From Flavihumibacter solisilvae (lineage in GTDB: Bacteria; Bacteroidota; Bacteroidia; Chitinophagales; Chitinophagaceae): a stretch of 64,000 nucleotides of DNA. Each line of letters starts with the position of its first letter. Position 1 is the stretch's first letter. Of this stretch, positions 34,677-43,373 are shown one piece after another. Location of the stretch: contig NZ_JSVC01000021.1 of assembly GCF_000814475.1 (NCBI RefSeq), forward strand, positions 1 through 64,000, given 5' to 3'. Under the pieces are notes generated by a model that worked only from the letters and a program-made list of their open reading frames with translations, did not search any database and was not told the DNA's origin. The translations under genes were made by a program, and so were the position numbers.

Positions 34677-35498
34677 ATGCCGGATGATGCTACAAGAGTC
34701 GAGATCATTTTTTCCCTTGCGGGATCCGTGATCATTATGCTGGCACTAAGTGGCTTTGTCGTGTATTTCATCTTTTCCAGCCAGCGAAAAAGGCTACGGC
34801 AAATGAGGGAGCAGGAATTGCTCAGGGAAGCTTATGAAAAGGAAGTGCTTACCACACAGATTGAAAGCCGCGACCAGACGCTGCGCGATATCAGCCAGGA
34901 GATCCATGACAACATGGGCCAGTTACTGAGTGTGGCCCGGATAAACCTCAATATCCTGGAAAAGGAAATGGATGACAGTCCACAACTGAAGCGCATCCAC
35001 GATACCAATCATATACTGGGTGATGTAATCCGTTATATCCGGATGCTTTCGAAGGGCCTGAATACGGATATGCTTACCTCATATGGACTACGCGAGTCGA
35101 TCCGTTTTGAATTACAGCGAATTCAGCAGAGCGCCATGATCGCCTGTGAATTCACTACCGAAGGTGAGGACTTCGCCATCGACGCCAAAAAAGAGATCGT
35201 GATTTACCGGATGGTGCAGGAGATCCTGAACAATATCCTGAAGCATGCTTCGGCTACTCGCATCGAGCTGAGTATGATCTATACCGTCAATGTGTTTTTA
35301 CTGGCAATTAACGACAATGGGAAAGGATTTGACCAGGTGGAAGCAACAAGTCGTAATATTGCAGATGCGGGCTCGGGATTGCGAAACCTGCAAAAAAGAG
35401 CTGCCCTGGTGGGAGCTGACCTGCAGATCAAAAGCATACCCGGAAAAGGAACAAACATTCTGATCACCCTCCCTAAATCTGCTCAAAATGCCAGCTAA
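34677..35498 (+). CDS. Sensor histidine kinase, NarL/DesK (HisKA_3) type
   Basis: The 273-aa product has one membrane helix (about 10-34) and a short coiled linker. The HisKA_3 dimerisation region carries the phospho-acceptor H77 in QEIHDNMGQLLSVARINL. An HATPase_c domain follows, with an N box (QEILNNILKHASATRIELS) and G boxes (NDNGKGFD, GSGLRNLQKRA). There is no periplasmic sensor domain. It overlaps the response regulator by 11 bp, so the two are coupled and form a cognate pair. Confidence 0.9.
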   Translation: MPDDATRVEIIFSLAGSVIIMLALSGFVVYFIFSSQRKRLRQMREQELLREAYEKEVLTTQIESRDQTLRDISQEIHDNMGQLLSVARINLNILEKEMDDSPQLKRIHDTNHILGDVIRYIRMLSKGLNTDMLTSYGLRESIRFELQRIQQSAMIACEFTTEGEDFAIDAKKEIVIYRMVQEILNNILKHASATRIELSMIYTVNVFLLAINDNGKGFDQVEATSRNIADAGSGLRNLQKRAALVGADLQIKSIPGKGTNILITLPKSAQNAS

Positions 35499-36186
35499 CC
35501 AACCATCCCGGAAGTACTCAGTGGCCATTGCTGACGACCACAGGCTTATTGCTGAATCGCTTTCCCATCTCATTAACGATATACCCGGATTTGAAGTAAC
35601 ACTGCTGGCAAACAATGGCCGGATCCTGATCGACGCGCTGGCCTCCGGCGCAAACCAGCCGGACATTGCCATCCTTGACATCAATATGCCCGTACTGAAT
35701 GGCGTGGCAACAGCCCGTGAACTGTCCGCCGACTACCCACTGATAAAATTACTCGCGTTAAGCATGAACGATGATGAGACATCTGTGATCCAGATGATCC
35801 GTTCAGGCTGCAGGGGTTACCTGCTGAAAGACTGCACCCAGGCGGAATTACACCGGGCCATGACTGAAATCATTGAAAGGGGATTTTATTATTCCGATTT
35901 CGTGACCGGCAAACTGATTCACACCATACATAAAGAAGAAAAGTCGCCGGAGCAGGTGATAAAGCTCACCGAACGGGAAATGGAATTCATCCGTCACGCC
36001 GCATCGGAGATGACCTACAAGGAAATCGCCACAACGATGAAGCTCAGTGAACGGACTATCGACGGCTACCGCGAAGCGTTGTTCGAAAAACTACAGGTAA
36101 AAAGTCGCGTCGGACTGGTGCTCTTTGCCATCCGTATTGGCTGGGTAAAAGCTGAAAAGATCAAATCAGGCAATAACCATCATTAA
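35488..36186 (+). CDS. LuxR/NarL-family response regulator
   Basis: The 232-aa product has a receiver domain (about 10-130) with acidic residues D16 and D17, phospho-acceptor D64 in AILDINMP, and Lys in GYLLKDC. The C-terminal helix-turn-helix is of LuxR type (LTEREMEFIRHAASEMTYKEIATTMKLSERTIDGYREALFEKL). It is phosphorylated by the overlapping upstream kinase and activates or represses unknown targets. Confidence 0.92.
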   Translation: MPANQPSRKYSVAIADDHRLIAESLSHLINDIPGFEVTLLANNGRILIDALASGANQPDIAILDINMPVLNGVATARELSADYPLIKLLALSMNDDETSVIQMIRSGCRGYLLKDCTQAELHRAMTEIIERGFYYSDFVTGKLIHTIHKEEKSPEQVIKLTEREMEFIRHAASEMTYKEIATTMKLSERTIDGYREALFEKLQVKSRVGLVLFAIRIGWVKAEKIKSGNNHH

Positions 36187-36203
36187 TAACGCCACTTTCG
36201 CGC

Positions 36204-38033
36204 TTACCACCCAATCCCGTAATCTTCACCATGATTGCTGGATCCACCCCAGAAGCTATTATGTTGCCAGTCGAACCAAATTGCGTTTATGGGGCCGGAT
36301 GTCCGGTCTTCGAAACGTAGCTTGTATCCTCTTTGGATCAGCTCTTTCCTGATCCAGGCCGGAGTTTCGGATTGCAGAAGCAGCTGGCCTGGTTTAGGCT
36401 TGCGGTCCTGGTCACCCAACGACAGCCAAAATTGGTATGTATTGAAATTTGGTGCTTCAGCAGCTTCCTGCACGTTCATTCCAAATTCAACCATATTCAG
36501 GAAGAATTGCAACAGGTTCTGGTCCTGCGTGTCTCCTCCCTGAACTGCAAAGGATAAAAAGGGCTTCCCGTCCTTTAATGCAAGTGTCGGGGTAAGGGTC
36601 ACACGCGGTCTCTTGCCGGGAGCAACAACATTGTATGGGTTAAGTGATGAATCGCAAACGAAGCTTTGCATCCGCTGGCTCATACCTATCCCCGTTCTAC
36701 CGGCGATGCATGCCGGCACCCAGCCACCGCTTGGTGTAATGGATACCACCCAACCGTCTTTGTCCGCCGCTTCCACTGAAGTTGTGCCACGCCATACCTG
36801 GTCGAGATACTGCTGATCAATGGAAGCAGTAGAGTTTTCCTTTGCAATGCGTTTTTCGAGATCCCGGATAAAAGGATTACTGCCGTTCTCAAATGGATAC
36901 GGATCACCAGGAAGAACGGCCGGATCATTTTTATCAGGATTCATGGTTTCAGCTCTCTTCTTTGCATATTCTTTTGAAAGCAATCCCCGGATCGGCTCTG
37001 CAGGAGGAAAGTAGGGGTCGCCGTAATAAAAGTCGCGATCAGCAAACGCCATATTCATTGCCTGGTAAACCGTATGAATATATCTCGCAGAATTATATCC
37101 CATGCTTTTCAGGTCAAACTGTTCCAGGATATTCAGGGCCTGCAGCATCATCGGGCCTTGTGTCCACTGTGAAAGCTTATACACTTCGATGCCTTTATAA
37201 TTGACGTGAAGTGGCTCTTCAATACGCACTTTCCAGTCGGCAAGATCCTTAGTTGTTATAAGTCCACCCTGCTCCTGGCAACCCCTGACAAATTCGGCAG
37301 CGATATCTCCTTTATAAAACCGGTCATTTGCCGCATAAATTGCTTCCTTACGGCTTTTGCCCTTTTTCAATGCCTCTCTTTCAGTTTCAACAAGCTTCTT
37401 AAGTGTTGCCAGCAGTTCTGCCTGGCGAAAGATCTCACCAGCGGTGGGCGCTTCCCTTTTTTCTCCAGGGTGTGTGAGGAAAACGGACCTGGAATATGGC
37501 CATTCTTTAATTCGGTTCTTTTCGCGTTCGATGCTATTTGCCGTCTGCGCTTCAATGGGATAGCCGTCGGCAAGTTCCATTGCGGGCCTCAGTACTTCTT
37601 CCAGGCTCATGGTCCCGTATTCAGCAAGCATGGTACAGAGTCCACCCGGGGTACCCGGAGTAACTGCAGCCAGTGCACCATATTCAGGAGGAAACTTCAT
37701 TCCTTTCGAAGTGAAAAATTCAGGAGTCGCCCCGGTAGGTGCAACACCCAATGCATTTATCCCGATTACTTTCTTCAGTTTAGGGTGATAAATGAGTGCC
37801 TGTGTTTCGCCTCCCCAGCTAAGCACATCCCACATGGTGCAGGTGGCAGCGAGCATCGCGCAGGAAGCATCAACTGCATTACCACCTTTCTGAAAAATGG
37901 CAGCACCGGCAGTTGCGGCCAACGGCTTGCCTGTAATTGCCATCCAATGTCTGCCATGTAACACCGGCTTTTGAGTGGATTGCGCAGACAGAATCAACGG
38001 TAGACAAACCAGGATTGTAAACAAATGCTTCAT
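36204..38033 (-). CDS. Gamma-glutamyltransferase family protein, secreted
   Basis: The 609-aa product has a signal peptide (about 1-17). The Ntn-hydrolase core of the family is present: an N-terminal GNAVDASCAMLAATCT segment, the nucleophile T417 in GTTSVEAADKDGWVVSITPS, and VQGGDTQDQNLLQFF near the C terminus. It is longer than, and diverges from, the ggt at 25.6 kb. In particular the segment after the nucleophile lacks the usual TTTLNxxFG-type text. Substrate could be something other than glutathione. It is transcribed toward the response regulator gene. Confidence 0.85.
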   Translation of the reverse strand: MKHLFTILVCLPLILSAQSTQKPVLHGRHWMAITGKPLAATAGAAIFQKGGNAVDASCAMLAATCTMWDVLSWGGETQALIYHPKLKKVIGINALGVAPTGATPEFFTSKGMKFPPEYGALAAVTPGTPGGLCTMLAEYGTMSLEEVLRPAMELADGYPIEAQTANSIEREKNRIKEWPYSRSVFLTHPGEKREAPTAGEIFRQAELLATLKKLVETEREALKKGKSRKEAIYAANDRFYKGDIAAEFVRGCQEQGGLITTKDLADWKVRIEEPLHVNYKGIEVYKLSQWTQGPMMLQALNILEQFDLKSMGYNSARYIHTVYQAMNMAFADRDFYYGDPYFPPAEPIRGLLSKEYAKKRAETMNPDKNDPAVLPGDPYPFENGSNPFIRDLEKRIAKENSTASIDQQYLDQVWRGTTSVEAADKDGWVVSITPSGGWVPACIAGRTGIGMSQRMQSFVCDSSLNPYNVVAPGKRPRVTLTPTLALKDGKPFLSFAVQGGDTQDQNLLQFFLNMVEFGMNVQEAAEAPNFNTYQFWLSLGDQDRKPKPGQLLLQSETPAWIRKELIQRGYKLRFEDRTSGPINAIWFDWQHNSFWGGSSNHGEDYGIGW

Positions 38034-38103
38034 AACGGAATTTTATTTGGGCGATCTTAAAATAAAGAAAAAACCGGATAACGGCCCCCATAACCGAAGA
38101 CCG

Positions 38104-38120
38104 AATAGTTATTAACTATT
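38104..38120. other. Perfect AT-rich inverted repeat, possible operator
   Basis: AATAGTTATTAACTATT is an 8-bp perfect inverted repeat around one T. It lies in the 225-bp divergent region between the gamma-glutamyltransferase-like and DUF4382 genes, where a regulator could bind. No other evidence supports this. Confidence 0.35.
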
Positions 38121-38258
38121 TGGCGCATTAATAACAGATTGAATTTCATTTTCAAATCAGGATATTTTGTAGGTCACGGTGCCCGTTGAGCGAAAATTGT
38201 ATACGAATCGAAACTTAGGAACGGAATTTGAATAATGACTGACCTAAAGAACCCAATT

Positions 38259-39056
38259 ATGAAAACAAATCATTTTCTGCTAGGCCTTTTAAGTTCCTGT
38301 TGCCTTTTCTTTTTTGCGGCCTGCAGTGAAAACAATTCCGGTCCCGATGAAGCAAGGCTCCAGATCCGGCTCACGGATGCACCAAATCCGGATGTAAAGG
38401 AGGTCTGGGTAGATATCCGGGATATTCAGATCAATTACGGCGACAGCTCCAAATGGTCGTCATTGCCACATATTTACCCGGGTACCTATGACCTCCTGAA
38501 ACTGACAGACGGAAAAGATACCCTGCTCGCAGATGCGACAATCCCATCGGGTAAACTTTCCCAACTCAGGCTGATACTTGGAGATAACAACTACCTGATA
38601 ATGGCAGATGGTTCAAAACAAATGCTTACTACCCCAAGCGCACAACAATCAGGACTGAAAGTACAGGTGCATAGTGATCTCACAGGAGGCGTGCTTTACC
38701 GGTTGATCCTTGATTTCGATGCCGCCAAATCAATAGTTGAGGCTGGCAACAGTGGAAAATTCCTCCTGAAGCCTGTGATCAGGGTGCTTTCTTTCGTACC
38801 GTCGGGTGGTATTGTGGAAGGATTTGTGGCACCGGATTCCGTTAACACCACAATTTATGCGCTTCTCGGCACAGACACGATCGCCTCTACATACACTGAC
38901 AGTGGCCGTTATATGTTCAGGGATATTCCGCAGGGAAACTATTCCTTCCATTACTATCCCTCTTTGGACACTTTCAAGACAGCAACCCTGGATGTACCTG
39001 TTACACTTGGACAAACCACAAAGGTTGACACTTTACATCTCGAATTGAAGCCGTAA
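38259..39056 (+). CDS. DUF4382 domain lipoprotein
   Basis: The product is about 265 aa with a lipoprotein signal ending FAAC (Cys near residue 22). A DUF4382 domain follows: RLQIRLTDAPNPDVKEVWVDIRDIQI, LKLTDGKDTLLADATIPSGKLSQLRLILGDNNY. The C-terminal third is a carboxypeptidase-regulatory-like beta domain (GIVEGFVAPDSVNTTIYALLG to YSFHYYPSLDTF). The family is common on Bacteroidota and archaeal cell surfaces with no known function. ATG 38259 gives the proper lipobox spacing. A terminator follows. Confidence 0.88.
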   Translation: MKTNHFLLGLLSSCCLFFFAACSENNSGPDEARLQIRLTDAPNPDVKEVWVDIRDIQINYGDSSKWSSLPHIYPGTYDLLKLTDGKDTLLADATIPSGKLSQLRLILGDNNYLIMADGSKQMLTTPSAQQSGLKVQVHSDLTGGVLYRLILDFDAAKSIVEAGNSGKFLLKPVIRVLSFVPSGGIVEGFVAPDSVNTTIYALLGTDTIASTYTDSGRYMFRDIPQGNYSFHYYPSLDTFKTATLDVPVTLGQTTKVDTLHLELKP

Positions 39057-39076
39057 TTTCAAAATGTATACAGCAT

Positions 39077-39110
39077 AAAAAAAGCCCCGGTAAGACCCGG
39101 GGCTTTTTAC
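39077..39110. terminator. Bidirectional rho-independent terminator
   Basis: AAAGCCCCGG (39081-39090) pairs with CCGGGGCTTT (39097-39106), with A runs before and T runs after. It ends the DUF4382 gene on the plus strand and the LysM gene on the minus strand. Confidence 0.9.
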
Positions 39111-39123
39111 TTCCTTGTATTTT

Positions 39124-40086
39124 TTAGTATTTCACTTCTGCATTAAATTTATTTTCACCAGCGCCAAGTTCAGCTGCTGCAGCGTTACTGATTCTTATCG
39201 CCAGTCCAGCGTTCTCCTTTATATCAGAAAGATTGCCAAGCACTTTCGCATAAACAGCCTTGTTAGTAGCCGAGTTGCTGACCAGTACAATGGTTCCCAC
39301 GGGAACATTATCCATTAATGCATAATATTTTCCATCGTTCCATCCGCTGGTACTACGGAAGATATTGGCAATTCCGCGGGTAGATTTGCCCGCATTCTCA
39401 TACTGCGAACGGAAATATCCGCCTTTATAATCGACCACAGCGACAGAGGTACCGGAATTCGCCGGAGTTACGTCGGCATTTCTGAAAACCGGGGCCTGGG
39501 CAGGCTTCTCATCTGCCGGTTTGTTGTCAGCCACCGCAACAATTGGTTTGGTTTCCCTTGGCACTTCCGCAGGAGCTTTTGGAGATGTTGCAATATCTGC
39601 TGCAGATTTTCCAGCAAGTGCAGACTGGTCCTTTTTCACTTTCAGGTAGCCTACAACCAGTTCCATTCCAGCTTTGACCTGGTTCCTGTTCAGGTTATTC
39701 CATTTTTCCAGTTGTTCAAGAGGCACTTTATTATTGTTCGCACTCACCCTGAACATCCACTCCCCTTCTTTAACTTTATATCTTACAGGAACAAAAACTT
39801 CATCGCCGGCCTTGTTGTCATCCTGCGAAAAGTTTGCTGGCACCAGCGGGATTTTGATTGCCTGGCCAATAGATAGTCCTTTATTGATATCGGTACTGTT
39901 GAACGGAGCGATTTCTTTCGGACTTATATTGTACAGCCTTCCCAGGCTGTACCAGGTTTCTTTGGGCTGAACTTTATGAGTAAGATACAATGTGGGCGTT
40001 TTACCCTGCACCTGCAGATCCGACTGGGCGTAACCAGCACTCCACACCATTAAAAAAAGTATCCACAGAATCGGCCTTTGTACCAT
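39124..40086 (-). CDS. LysM domain protein with RlpA/DPBB-like C terminus
   Basis: The product is about 320 aa with a signal peptide (about 1-20, ending GYA-Q). Two LysM modules follow: about 30-80 (VQPKETWYSLGRLYNISPKEIAPFN) and about 100-150 (VKEGEWMFRVSANNNKVPLEQLEKWNNL). After a Pro/Lys-rich linker, a C-terminal domain (about 240-320) resembles a double-psi beta barrel (YYALMDNVPVGTIVLVSN). It likely binds peptidoglycan in the periplasm. ATG 40086 was chosen for the signal peptide; the frame runs 30 codons further upstream. Confidence 0.85.
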   Translation of the reverse strand: MVQRPILWILFLMVWSAGYAQSDLQVQGKTPTLYLTHKVQPKETWYSLGRLYNISPKEIAPFNSTDINKGLSIGQAIKIPLVPANFSQDDNKAGDEVFVPVRYKVKEGEWMFRVSANNNKVPLEQLEKWNNLNRNQVKAGMELVVGYLKVKKDQSALAGKSAADIATSPKAPAEVPRETKPIVAVADNKPADEKPAQAPVFRNADVTPANSGTSVAVVDYKGGYFRSQYENAGKSTRGIANIFRSTSGWNDGKYYALMDNVPVGTIVLVSNSATNKAVYAKVLGNLSDIKENAGLAIRISNAAAAELGAGENKFNAEVKY

Positions 40087-40151
40087 AAGGAAATGAATTT
40101 TACTCGTTGCAAATATGCGGCATTCCCGGCAAACTTGGAGCCAAAAACCAG

Positions 40152-41519
40152 TTAAGCGGACCTCAGGATCCTCCATTCTTTCGGATAGTAATTATTGGCC
40201 CGGTTTCCCAGGTTTTTAATCCATCCCAGCGAATGTCCGCAATATTTCACGAGTGACCACCCCCTGACCGGTCCGGAAGCAGGTATTTCCTCCCTTCTCA
40301 GGTATTGAAGGGCTGCATTTTTATCCAGTTCTATTGCGGGTATGGAACCTGAAAGAAGATTACTCATTGCCAGGTGGTGAGCTGGCACCAGTTCTGTCTT
40401 AGCCCATTTACCGATGGAAATTCCTGCACTTCGGATATACAGGTGCTGTATGTACGGGAGCATCCTGGCAACAGGTTCGGAAAGGGCAATTATATTGTCA
40501 CTTATGGAAATAAATTCCAGGTTATCATTTTCGAGCCAGGGCTGCATACCTGCGCGGACCAGCTTCGGAACTTTTTCCCATTTTGGTTTTCCTGAGATCC
40601 TCCCGGGATGACCTGATACAGCGGTCTTCCGGAAGACCGCCAGGTAAAACCCTTCCCCTTTGAGTCTGTCGGGGTAAAACCGATAACCGGCTGCTCCGGT
40701 CCGATCGCTCCTGCTGGGAACAATATTCCATTCTGGGTCCGCCTCAACACCCAGCGATTCGGCACCCAGGGTTTCTGTAATCCAGTCGGCAACTCTTTCG
40801 TTTTCTTCGACTGAATAGGAACAGGTCGAGTAAATGAGCAGACCGCCTTCTTTCAGGGCTGGCCATGCATCAGCCAGGATCCGCTGTTGCCTTTCACTGC
40901 AAAGTGTGACAAGGTCAGTGCTCCATCCGTCCATTGAAGCCGGATCACGCCTGAACATGCCACTGCCGCTGCATGGGGCGTCAATAACCATGAGGTCGAA
41001 CAAACCAGGCATAGCTGAAAAGTCCCGCGGATCGCTATTCGTAATCACGACATTGCCTGCGCCCCATTTCACTAAATTTTCTTCAAGGATGGTAACGCGG
41101 CTGCGAATTACTTCATTACTTACGAGCACACTGCCTTCGGGCAGCAGCGATTGGATATGGGTCGACTTCCCCCCCGGGGCGGCACAAAGATCGAGTGCGG
41201 CAACCGGCTGGCCAGGTTGAAGGTGTTGGCGCATCGCCTGCTCCAGGAACATACTGCTGGCTTCCTGGACATAAAAAGCACCAGCATGTAACAAAGGATC
41301 AAAGGTAAAGATGGGCCTTTCTGCCAGGTAATAGCCGTAACTGCTCCAGGGCACTTTTGCAGCCAGGTCAAAACTTAAAGCTGTTTTATCCGGGGACTTG
41401 GAAGGATTAATCCTCACTGAAACAACCTGTGAGCCATTTTCATGGATCTCCCGAAATGATTTTTCGTCGAAGCCGGGTGCATTTGAAATTGCGTTAACGA
41501 TTTCAGAACTGATAGGCAA
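40152..41519 (-). CDS. NOL1/NOP2/Sun (RsmF-like) rRNA cytosine-C5 methyltransferase
   Basis: The 455-aa product has an N-terminal RNA-binding portion and a SAM-binding Rossmann core with LDLCAAPGGKSTHIQ (110-123). The two catalytic cysteines are C183 in DAPCSGSGMFRR and C233 in YSTCSYSVEEN. The C-terminal 150 residues resemble the RsmF PUA-like extension. It methylates a cytosine in 16S rRNA, with position not deducible here. The start is a TTG at 41519, since no ATG is available upstream of the core. A TAATTTTG element stands about 24 bp before it. Confidence 0.9.
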   Translation of the reverse strand: MPISSEIVNAISNAPGFDEKSFREIHENGSQVVSVRINPSKSPDKTALSFDLAAKVPWSSYGYYLAERPIFTFDPLLHAGAFYVQEASSMFLEQAMRQHLQPGQPVAALDLCAAPGGKSTHIQSLLPEGSVLVSNEVIRSRVTILEENLVKWGAGNVVITNSDPRDFSAMPGLFDLMVIDAPCSGSGMFRRDPASMDGWSTDLVTLCSERQQRILADAWPALKEGGLLIYSTCSYSVEENERVADWITETLGAESLGVEADPEWNIVPSRSDRTGAAGYRFYPDRLKGEGFYLAVFRKTAVSGHPGRISGKPKWEKVPKLVRAGMQPWLENDNLEFISISDNIIALSEPVARMLPYIQHLYIRSAGISIGKWAKTELVPAHHLAMSNLLSGSIPAIELDKNAALQYLRREEIPASGPVRGWSLVKYCGHSLGWIKNLGNRANNYYPKEWRILRSA

Positions 41520-41555
41520 AATTGAAGCGGATGATGAACTGGCAAAATTAAGGCA

Positions 41556-43010
41556 TTAGAGATTCTTAATTTCTGCGGTCAGATCCTGCAACACTTTTTT
41601 TGCATCGCCGAATAGCATGGAAGTTCGTGGACGGAAGAACAGGTCGTTTTCAATTCCCGCATAACCGGGCTTCATACTTCTCTTATTGACTATACAGGCT
41701 TTGGCTGCTTCCACATCGAGAATGGGCATACCGTAAATGGGCGAAGCTGGATCAGTTTTAGCCGCAGGGTTTACCACGTCATTGGCGCCCAGCACCAGTA
41801 CCACATCGGTAGTTGGAAACTGCTCATTAGCCTGTTCCATTTCCAGTAAGTGTTCATAGTCCACGTCTGCTTCTGCAAGCAGTACATTCATGTGTCCGGG
41901 CATCCGGCCCGCAACCGGGTGAATGGCGTACTTAACTTCCACCCCTTTCGAAGCAAGCAATTTTTCCAGTTCATGACAGGCATGCTGGGCCTGGGCAACT
42001 GCAAGTCCATACCCCGGTACTATCATTACTTTATTTGCATAACTGAGGAGAACGGCAGCATCCGCCAGATTGATCTCCCGGAACGACCCCTGCGGCGACG
42101 CTGCATGCTTCGATTGCGAACCACCACCAAATGACCCGATCAGCACATTCTTAAGCGAACGGTTCATGGCCTTACACATGAGGATGGTAAGCAAGGTACC
42201 AGCTGCTCCAACTAAGATACCCCCGGTAAGCATTGCTTTGTTATTGTACAGGAATCCTCCACAGGCAGCGGCAACACCGGTAAAAGAATTCAGCAGCGAG
42301 ATCACAACCGGCATATCCGCACCGCCAATGGGCAACACAAAAAATACCCCGTAAAGCAGGGATAACAGGAAAACCAGGTAAAATACCGGGAGGTTTGCAT
42401 TTTGATACACCGAACATAACCACGCTGCCAGCAGCACAATTACAACGAGAAGGGAGAGGTTGAACACATGCTGTCCCCGGAACGCGAGGTCGCGGATCTT
42501 GCCGTTTAATTTCCCCCACGCAATAATGCTTCCCGCAAACGACACTGAACCGATAATGAGGCCAGCGAGTATAATTATGGCTTCGCTTACCCATTGGTTG
42601 TAATCTGCTGATGGCGGGAAAATATCGGAAGGAAGTATTTCAGCCGACCGGTGGATGCGTGATGCAAGGTGATTGAATTCAATGATGGAAATTAAAGCTG
42701 CGCAGGCTCCCCCCATTCCATTGAAGAGACTCACCATTTCGGGCATGGCGGTCATCTTCACCTTCCTGGCAGCCAGGGTCCCTACGATACTGCCAATAAA
42801 AAGTCCGCCAAAGATCCAACCGTAGTTTCGCAGGCCAAGGCCGTCTTCATCCCGGTAAAGGAAAATTGTTGCCGCGATCGCAACAGCCATTCCTGCAGCG
42901 GCGATCAGGTTTCCCCTGCGTGCCGACGCGGGATGCGACAACATTTTCAATCCAATGATGAATGTTACTGAAGCGATCAGGTAACTTATGGTGAGAAGGG
43001 AAAAAGACAA
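41556..43010 (-). CDS. pntB: NAD(P) transhydrogenase subunit beta
   Basis: The 484-aa product has eight or nine membrane helices in the first 290 residues and a C-terminal NADP(H)-binding domain III (about 305-484), including VPGYGLAVAQAQHA and LGANDVVNPAA. It is one of three subunits of the proton-pumping transhydrogenase that makes NADPH at the expense of the proton gradient. It is encoded after the two alpha parts in the same operon. Confidence 0.95.
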   Translation of the reverse strand: MSFSLLTISYLIASVTFIIGLKMLSHPASARRGNLIAAAGMAVAIAATIFLYRDEDGLGLRNYGWIFGGLFIGSIVGTLAARKVKMTAMPEMVSLFNGMGGACAALISIIEFNHLASRIHRSAEILPSDIFPPSADYNQWVSEAIIILAGLIIGSVSFAGSIIAWGKLNGKIRDLAFRGQHVFNLSLLVVIVLLAAWLCSVYQNANLPVFYLVFLLSLLYGVFFVLPIGGADMPVVISLLNSFTGVAAACGGFLYNNKAMLTGGILVGAAGTLLTILMCKAMNRSLKNVLIGSFGGGSQSKHAASPQGSFREINLADAAVLLSYANKVMIVPGYGLAVAQAQHACHELEKLLASKGVEVKYAIHPVAGRMPGHMNVLLAEADVDYEHLLEMEQANEQFPTTDVVLVLGANDVVNPAAKTDPASPIYGMPILDVEAAKACIVNKRSMKPGYAGIENDLFFRPRTSMLFGDAKKVLQDLTAEIKNL

Positions 43011-43039
43011 AGTGGTAAGTTTTATTTGTCAAATGAATA

Positions 43040-43360
43040 TCAGTGTTTTTTTTGCCGGAACATTTCCAGCATCCTGTCTGTGACCACAAATCCGCCAACC
43101 ACATTCAGTGTTCCCAATATGACAGCAATAAAGCCCAACGCCAGCGCGAGATAATTATCCTGTTCCGCTTTTCCCATCACGATTATAGCGCCGATTATTA
43201 CGACACCATGAATTGCGTTGGCGCCGCTCATCAGCGGGGTATGCAGTACGCTCGGAACCCTGCCAATAACTTCGATCCCAAGGAAGATCATCAGGATAAC
43301 GATATAAATGTAGTCCTGGTGCAGTGAGATCTTTTCAAGAATGGTTTGCATAAAGGACAA
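43040..43360 (-). CDS. pntAB: NAD(P) transhydrogenase subunit alpha part 2
   Basis: The 106-aa protein with three or four membrane helices corresponds to the C-terminal membrane part of PntA. It carries the family text LGIEVIGRVPSVLHTPLMSGANAIHGVV. It is separate from the NAD-binding part, as in Rhodospirillum-type three-subunit enzymes. It lies between pntAA and pntB with short gaps (13 and 29 bp). Confidence 0.93.
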   Translation of the reverse strand: MSFMQTILEKISLHQDYIYIVILMIFLGIEVIGRVPSVLHTPLMSGANAIHGVVIIGAIIVMGKAEQDNYLALALGFIAVILGTLNVVGGFVVTDRMLEMFRQKKH

Positions 43361-43373
43361 TTAAAATGATCAA

